Assembly (NCBI RefSeq): GCF_001039355.2 | Contig: NW_019775834.1 | Coordinates: forward strand, 20,124-40,143 | DNA from: Lingula anatina | Taxonomy: Eukaryota; Brachiopoda; Lingulata; Lingulida; Lingulidae | DNA length: 20,020 nt | Direction: 5' to 3' | Shown here: piece by piece, positions 17,349 to 20,020 of the stretch | How positions within the stretch are numbered: the first letter of the stretch is position 1 | Layout of the letters: each line of letters begins with the position of its first letter | Translations under genes and position numbers: made by a program | Notes under the pieces: generated by a model | Seen by the model: only the letters and a program-made list of their open reading frames with translations | Database searches by the model: none | Told to the model about the DNA's origin: nothing

Positions 17349-19585
17349 CTGAAAACAGGAAAAGAAGAAAAACATGCTATTAGTGCTTACTGAATTGTAT
17401 ATTCAGGTGCAAGTGTCATATTTTCAACCAAACAGTAGACTTTGAACTCTCATTAAATAAAGAAAAAATATCCGTTTTCATTTTTGAAGCAGTCACTCTC
17501 TGGCATAAATCTCCCTGGCAACTGTGCTGACACCTGGGAGTGATTCTTAGACACTAATGTACATGTGTATCTTTGCTTTTTGAAAAAATAAAAATGAAGA
17601 CTGAAACTTCTGAAATCATGCATAATCCTGAAAACTTTCACCCATGCCTCATAAATATTAACCTAGCTTCAAACCATATGTGAGGAGATCATACCTCACA
17701 AATGTCAATGCACAATCCTCCACTTTTCCTGATCTGTTCTCTACTTGGTTCAACACTTTGTTGATCGACGCCCTTACAAGCACTGTCTATCAGAATAGTT
17801 CGGAAGCCATGAGCAATGGAGTCTAGAGAAGTAAAACCTGGAGAAAAAAAAACAAACAATACAGTAACTACACAAACTTGTTGATTATACTTTGTGTCAT
17901 GAATTCATCTTTATTGTCATTTGTTTTTAATCACATTTTTCATGTATTGTAAACAAAACAACTGTATAAATATATACATTGCATTAGTATTCCCCAAATT
18001 TCAAGTAGAATTACAGTGATTGTTTTTTTTTTTTTTTTTTTTACTCTGGCTGTACTAGTATGAATCAAGTACTGTGGCTGACTCACCTGGCAATCAAAAA
18101 TTAAAATCTTCATGCACACACAAACACACACTAATTGCTTGCATTTAAAATTTCCATATGCATAATAATTATAAATACAAATTGGGCTTAAAAACACATC
18201 CCACATATCGATAGTCAACTCACACAAATAGACATCACTTACTCCATTAAAATCCCATCTGTAAATTCAGAATAATATTATTTGAAAAATCCATCATCTA
18301 ATAATCTTAAATACTTAAATAAATATCAACTGAAAAATAATGATAGATGTTTTTATTACATCTTGGAACAATCAATAAATACCCCATACAGGCTACAGCC
18401 ATTTATCCAAATAAGTAGCGAAATGGGTCACAGTTTAATTAATTGTGGTAGGATGAACGCAAGATGATTTCAGATAACATATTCTAGGCCAGACAATTAT
18501 TACTTACGGACACAGATGTCTATGGCCAGCCCGCAGACATAGACGTCTGTTACTTTTCTTTTCCTTAATTCCGCCTCTAGCTGAGTTTGCCTTAATTTGC
18601 CATTGTCCCAGAAAGCTGAGTAGCTGTCAATATCGGGATCTGTGCCCTTGTTTATGTACAGTGCATTGTTTAATAACTGGAAGAAACAAATAATAACAAC
18701 CTGACCAAAATGTGTTTTATAATGTAAGTTTCATGAAAAAACAGCCGATAAACAAATAAAATCAGAACATACTATTCAACAGGTAAATTTGATAATTGCT
18801 TAAATCAATTCCTTAAACCTACTCCAGACCAGCTCAATGAAGTTATTTCACATACATATCCAGTATATCTATGCTTCCATGATAAACAGAAACATGCATG
18901 AGAGAGAGAGAGAGAGACTAACTTTAAGATCTTTATGCAATTTTGCTCCTTCAGTATTTTGAACACAGTGCCTCGGCCACACAGTCTGTATTCTTCCCTC
19001 TTCATATCCCGGGATCCTGAATATAACCTCATCTTGTACCTTAGCATGCTCTGCTTTTACCTGATGACAAAGGGCATAAGAATTTGTAAAAACATAGGAT
19101 AAACACTTCTAATGCCAGACTTTTTGACATAGCAATTTTCAAAAAATGCGCACTTAAGGTAATATTGCCTCCTTCCCTCTTTTTTTTTTTTTTTTTTTTT
19201 TTTGATGGATACATTAAACCAATGTTGACCTTTTGTCATTAATTTTGGTATTAATCTGCATTAATGACTTTTTTTTCACTTCTTTAAAAATGCTATAATT
19301 ACTACCAAACAAGGCATCAAATTAAAATCTACCATTTTCTGCAAACTAGGGTGCTTGACCTACCTTTGACGCTGGGTCTATTTCTCTTTTTTTCACATTC
19401 TCAACAAAGGATATATGATCGTGTGGATGCCAGTCTAGAGTGTAGACCACTAAATCAAATTTGTAGGTGTCAAGAATGTTATTTATAGGAGAAACGATCA
19501 ACTCCCCTTCTTGGATGGCTAAAGAGCCGCTGATAAAATCATTCTGGACATCAACAATTATCAAGGCTGTCACTGGATCAAGAAT
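17232..19585 (-). CDS. nicotinamidase (PNC1/PncA family), 5'-partial, 5 exons
   Basis: Hydrolyses nicotinamide to nicotinic acid and ammonia, feeding the Preiss-Handler route of NAD+ synthesis. Minus-strand join, 5' to 3': 19585-19364, 19060-18923, 18676-18508, 17837-17695, 17348-17232. All junctions are GT...AG and the frame is open for 262 residues to a TAA stop. Family landmarks, numbered from the first visible residue: catalytic triad Asp12 (VDVQNDF), Lys130 (INKGTDPDIDSYSAF) and Cys175 (CGLAIDICV); metal ligands Asp51 and His53 (DWHP.DHISF) and His105 (WPRHCVQNTEGA.LH). All are intact, so the enzyme should be active. The N-terminus is missing beyond 19585; some animal nicotinamidases carry an EF-hand-like N-terminal region, which could be encoded off the window. 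About 85 residues follow the catalytic Cys, longer than in yeast Pnc1. Confidence 0.95.
17349..17694. other. nicotinamidase last intron
   Basis: A 346-base minus-strand intron, GT at the 17694 side and AG at the 17349 side. No repeats or coding signals. Confidence 0.88.
17695..17837 (-). CDS. nicotinamidase exon after catalytic Cys
   Basis: On the minus strand the acceptor is TTTTTCTCCAG above 17837 and the donor is GAG|GTATGA below 17695. Two bases finish the split Arg codon, then FTSLDSIAHGFRTILIDSAC, KGVDQQSVEPSREQIRKSGG and LCIDICE. The (R)FT.LDS...GF.T..I.D.A..G pattern is the helix-strand pair that follows the nucleophile in this fold. Confidence 0.92.
17838..18507. other. nicotinamidase intron
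   Basis: A 670-base minus-strand intron with a poly(T) run (18023-18042 on the plus strand) and a CACACA-rich stretch near 18113. Nothing coding. Confidence 0.88.
18023..18042. repeat. poly(T) run
   Basis: Twenty consecutive T on the plus strand in a nicotinamidase intron; poly(A) in the transcript. Confidence 0.95.
18508..18676 (-). CDS. nicotinamidase exon with catalytic Lys and Cys
   Basis: On the minus strand the acceptor is TTTCTTCCAG above 18676 and the donor is C|GTAAGT below 18508. It encodes LLNNALYINKGTDPDID, SYSAFWDNGKLRQTQLEAEL and VTDVYVCGLAIDICV plus the first base of an Arg codon. Lys in INKGTDP and Cys in DICV are the general acid/base partner and the nucleophile of the family. 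Confidence 0.95.
18901..18917. repeat. (AG)n run abutting a minus-strand splice donor
   Basis: Eight AG units on the plus strand. In the nicotinamidase transcript this is a CU repeat beginning within the donor region (GTTAGTCTCTCT...), a binding context for PTB-like splicing repressors. Confidence 0.9.
18923..19060 (-). CDS. nicotinamidase exon (WPRHCVQNTEGA)
   Basis: On the minus strand the acceptor is TTGTCATCAG above 19060 and the donor is AAA|GTTAGT below 18923; 46 codons, phase 0. It encodes VKAEHAKVQDEVIF, then GRIQTVWPRHCVQNTEGAKL and HKDLK. WP.HCVQ.T.GA.LH is the nicotinamidase signature; its first His is the third metal ligand. The donor is followed at once by a (CT)n run in the intron. 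Confidence 0.95.
19061..19363. other. nicotinamidase intron
   Basis: A 303-base minus-strand intron with a 24-base T run on the plus strand (19180-19203), that is, poly(A) in the transcript. Nothing coding. Confidence 0.88.
19180..19203. repeat. poly(T) run
   Basis: Twenty-four consecutive T preceded by a pyrimidine-rich CCTCCTTCCCTC stretch in a nicotinamidase intron. Confidence 0.95.
19364..19585 (-). CDS. nicotinamidase exon (first in window): VDVQNDF, DWHP
   Basis: Read on the minus strand, the acceptor CTGTCATTTTCAG ends at 19586 and the donor is AAG|GTAGGT below 19364. The exon is 74 codons, phase 0 at both ends. It encodes ILDPVTALIIVDVQNDF, ISGSLAIQEGELIVSPI, a helix, LVVYTLDWHPHDHISF and KKREIDPASK. 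It holds the catalytic Asp and the Asp-x-His metal ligands. It probably does not contain the true start, because it begins directly at a splice acceptor with no ATG before the VDVQNDF strand. Confidence 0.95.
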
Positions 19586-20020
19586 CTGAAAATGACAGAG
19601 GCTCTAAAGAAGAAACCAGAAAACAAAAAGAACTAGAGGATCAGAGAGGCGATACCGCCTCTGGATATTGTACCACCAGCTGGAGTAAGCGCATTGGTAT
19701 GGACCCTCCCCCCCCCCCAAAAAAAAAATTGAACACCACCACCAGTCTTGTGTTTGACAAAATGCAATAAACAAGAGTTCTCAAAATATGCAACAAGAAA
19801 AAAAAAAATCGAAAAAACAGTTAAAATGGTCCAATCAAGGAGATGTTCAAATTGACCTGTATTTTCCTAACACTGATCACTCCTGTGATTTTCAAGACAA
19901 TAGGCCTATTGGTTTTCCTTGAAATGCATTATCAGTATTGCATATACCGGTATGCTGACAAAAGAGAAAACCTAGGGACAACACTGGGCAGATCTCTGCT
20001 AGTTTTGAAGATATGAAGGG
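19586..20020. other. presumed nicotinamidase upstream intron
   Basis: Lies 5' of the first visible nicotinamidase exon. No start codon in a protein-like context is seen on the minus strand. It includes a C11-A10 run (19708-19728) and a 7-bp hairpin AGAGGCG/CGCCTCT with an ATAC loop (19645-19662). Confidence 0.5.
19708..19728. repeat. poly(C)-poly(A) run
   Basis: Eleven C followed by ten A, a stretch prone to length error in sequencing or assembly. Confidence 0.9.

Noticed and set aside
18805-19047. 80-codon minus-strand frame starting MLRYKMRLYSG
   Set aside because: It is a different frame of the nicotinamidase exon 18923-19060; the correct frame carries the WPRHCVQ signature.
1-20020. tRNA, rRNA, CRISPR arrays, bacterial operons or viral genes
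   Set aside because: No cloverleaf, ribosomal, spaced-repeat or viral coding signals were found; every confident coding region is a spliced eukaryotic exon.

Overview
The window is AT-rich, intron-rich eukaryotic DNA carrying parts of two protein-coding genes that converge tail to tail. Exons are short (30 to about 280 bases) and bounded by GT...AG splice sites. Introns reach 3.5 kb and contain microsatellites, poly(A)/poly(T) runs and fold-back elements. A nicotinamidase, a gene that vertebrates lack, next to an animal-type N-glycan GlcNAc-transferase points to an invertebrate metazoan. The base composition and simple-repeat style would fit a mollusc or another lophotrochozoan, but that is a guess.

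Plus strand, about 1285 to 13426: twelve exons join in one consistent frame into the C-terminal 515 residues of an MGAT4-family enzyme (alpha-1,3-mannosyl-glycoprotein 4-beta-N-acetylglucosaminyltransferase, GnT-IV, family GT54). The visible protein has a coiled-coil-like stem, the GT54 catalytic domain with an LEDD acidic motif, and the C-terminal lectin-like domain, and ends with a stop at 13424-13426. The cytoplasmic tail and membrane anchor (about 35 residues by comparison with the mammalian enzymes) are not in the window. A 48-base in-frame candidate cassette exon lies at 11688-11735.

Middle, 13427 to 17231: no protein-coding exon was recognised. This is presumably the two facing 3' UTRs plus a short intergenic gap, with several candidate poly(A) signals and a 30-base alternating purine-pyrimidine tract.

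Minus strand, 19585 down to 17232: five exons join in frame into 262 residues of a nicotinamidase (PNC1/PncA family, isochorismatase-like fold). All catalytic residues (Asp, Lys, Cys) and metal ligands (Asp, His, His) are present, and it ends in a stop. Its 5' exon or exons lie beyond the right edge.

The two genes do not form a pathway: one branches N-glycans in the Golgi, and the other deamidates nicotinamide for NAD+ salvage. The most notable non-coding structures are a 50-base terminal-inverted-repeat fold-back in the penultimate-to-last MGAT4 intron (12842-13038), a second fold-back at 5521-5669, a perfect 20-bp AT hairpin just upstream of an MGAT4 splice acceptor (10665-10714), and the candidate cassette exon.
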